From: Deltaproteobacteria bacterium
GTDB lineage: Bacteria > Myxococcota_A > UBA9160
DNA: 5,545 nucleotides
Assembly (NCBI GenBank): GCA_003520425.1
Contig: DOUU01000048.1
Coordinates: forward strand, 11,071 to 16,615
Reading direction: 5' to 3'
Shown: one piece after another, positions 4,999-5,545 of the stretch
Numbering within the stretch: position 1 is the first letter of the stretch
Layout: every line of letters begins with the position of its first letter
Notes under the pieces: model-generated
What the model saw: only the letters and a program-made list of their open reading frames with translations
Databases searched by the model: none
Told to the model about the DNA's origin: nothing
Position numbers and translations under genes: made by a program

Positions 4999-5545
4999 CT
5001 AGCGCGAGCTTGGGCGAGGTGCGTCGAGGACCTCACGCACCTTGCGGGTGAGCTCTTCGGGACCGAAGGGCTTGCCGAGGAAGGCGATCTCGGGCTCGAG
5101 CACGCCGTGGTGGGCCATCACGTCTTCCATGTAGCCGGAAACGTAGAGCACACGCATCTGCGGTCGCAGCGCTGCAGTGCGCGAAGCGAGCTCGCGACCG
5201 CTCATGAAGGGCATCACCACGTCCGTCAGCATGAGATCGATCGGCTCGGGGTGGCGTTGGCAAAGGTGCAGCGCCTGGGCAGGGCTTTGCGCCTCGAGCA
5301 CGCGGTAGCCGGCGTCCTCCAGCACGCGGCGGACGAGACGCCGCACCGCGTCCTCGTCCTCCACGAGGAGAACGGTTTCGTTGCCTTCGTCTTTTGCGGT
5401 CCGATCGGCCGAGACCGGCTCCTCGAGCAGCGGGTTGACCTGCGGCAAGAAGATGCGGAAGGTGGCTCCTGCCTTGGGGGAGCTCTCGACGCGGATGTGT
5501 CCGCCGCTTTGCTGCACGATCCCGTAGACCGTCGAGAGGCCGAGC
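4999..5545 (-). CDS. Hybrid sensor histidine kinase with receiver domain, C-terminal part
   Basis: This protein runs off the right edge; about 181 C-terminal residues are visible. The first ones, LGLSTVYGIVQQSGGHIRVESS, are the G2 box and closing strands of a histidine kinase HATPase domain, ending in ATFRIFLP. After a linker of about 20 residues comes a complete receiver domain. It shows VEDED (acidic pocket), the phosphate-accepting Asp in LTDVVMP (codon 5221-5223), Ser in YVSGY (5137-5139) and Lys in LGKPF (5071-5073), so all phosphotransfer residues are present. No DNA-binding domain follows; the protein ends soon after REVL. The likely role is autophosphorylation in the missing kinase core and relay through the receiver to another protein. 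The input signal cannot be known because sensor domains lie outside. Treating it as a free-standing response regulator starting at 5517 would be wrong, since the frame is open to the edge with kinase sequence. Confidence 0.93.
   Translation of the reverse strand, partial: LGLSTVYGIVQQSGGHIRVESSPKAGATFRIFLPQVNPLLEEPVSADRTAKDEGNETVLLVEDEDAVRRLVRRVLEDAGYRVLEAQSPAQALHLCQRHPEPIDLMLTDVVMPFMSGRELASRTAALRPQMRVLYVSGYMEDVMAHHGVLEPEIAFLGKPFGPEELTRKVREVLDAPRPSSR

Noticed and set aside
3903..5051. 382-codon plus-strand open frame opposite the crotonase
   Set aside because: The minus-strand crotonase is unambiguous by motif; the plus-strand translation has no domain and is a shadow.
5000..5517. Stand-alone response regulator starting at 5517
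   Set aside because: The frame continues upstream to the window edge with LGLSTVYGIV, a histidine kinase G2 box, so the receiver is the tail of a hybrid kinase.

Overview
The window is GC-rich DNA, roughly two-thirds G+C by eye, with strong G/C preference at third codon positions. It comes from a bacterial chromosome. The gene content is a UvrB/UvrC pair, a secreted DUF4124/retropepsin-like protein, a crotonase and a hybrid histidine kinase of the 'LSTVYGIV' type. That mix suggests a proteobacterium in the broad sense, perhaps a deltaproteobacterial, myxobacterial or related uncultured lineage. This is inference from style; no marker here fixes the taxonomy.

Layout. Bases 1-615 (+) are the C-terminal third of uvrB. 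Its stop codon shares one base with the GTG start of a complete uvrC (615-2513), so the two nucleotide-excision-repair genes form a tightly coupled pair. A 106-base spacer follows, ending in a hairpin that contains the next gene's Shine-Dalgarno sequence. Bases 2620-3510 (+) encode an exported protein with an N-terminal DUF4124-like segment, a single-motif retropepsin-like aspartic protease domain (DTGA) and a helical C-terminal tail. A 223-base non-coding gap (3511-3733) holds two related hairpin-forming segments. Bases 3734-4135 (+) encode a small helical soluble protein I do not recognise.

After a 43-base convergent gap the minus strand takes over. A crotonase-family protein (4179-4988) lies 10 bases downstream of the C-terminal end of a hybrid histidine kinase with a receiver domain (4999-5545, running off the window), so these two are probably co-transcribed.

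How the genes relate. UvrB and UvrC act in one pathway: UvrB verifies damage and recruits UvrC, which cuts on both sides of the lesion. The UVR motif at the C terminus of UvrB and the one in the middle of UvrC are both visible and are the known contact surfaces. I see no functional link between the repair pair and the protease or the small protein beyond shared direction. The kinase-crotonase pairing is positional only. There is no RNA gene, CRISPR array, insertion sequence or obvious mobile element. I did not find a convincing new multi-gene system. The most useful leads are the Shine-Dalgarno-sequestering hairpin before the protease gene, the domain arrangement of that protease, and the unrecognised 133-residue protein.
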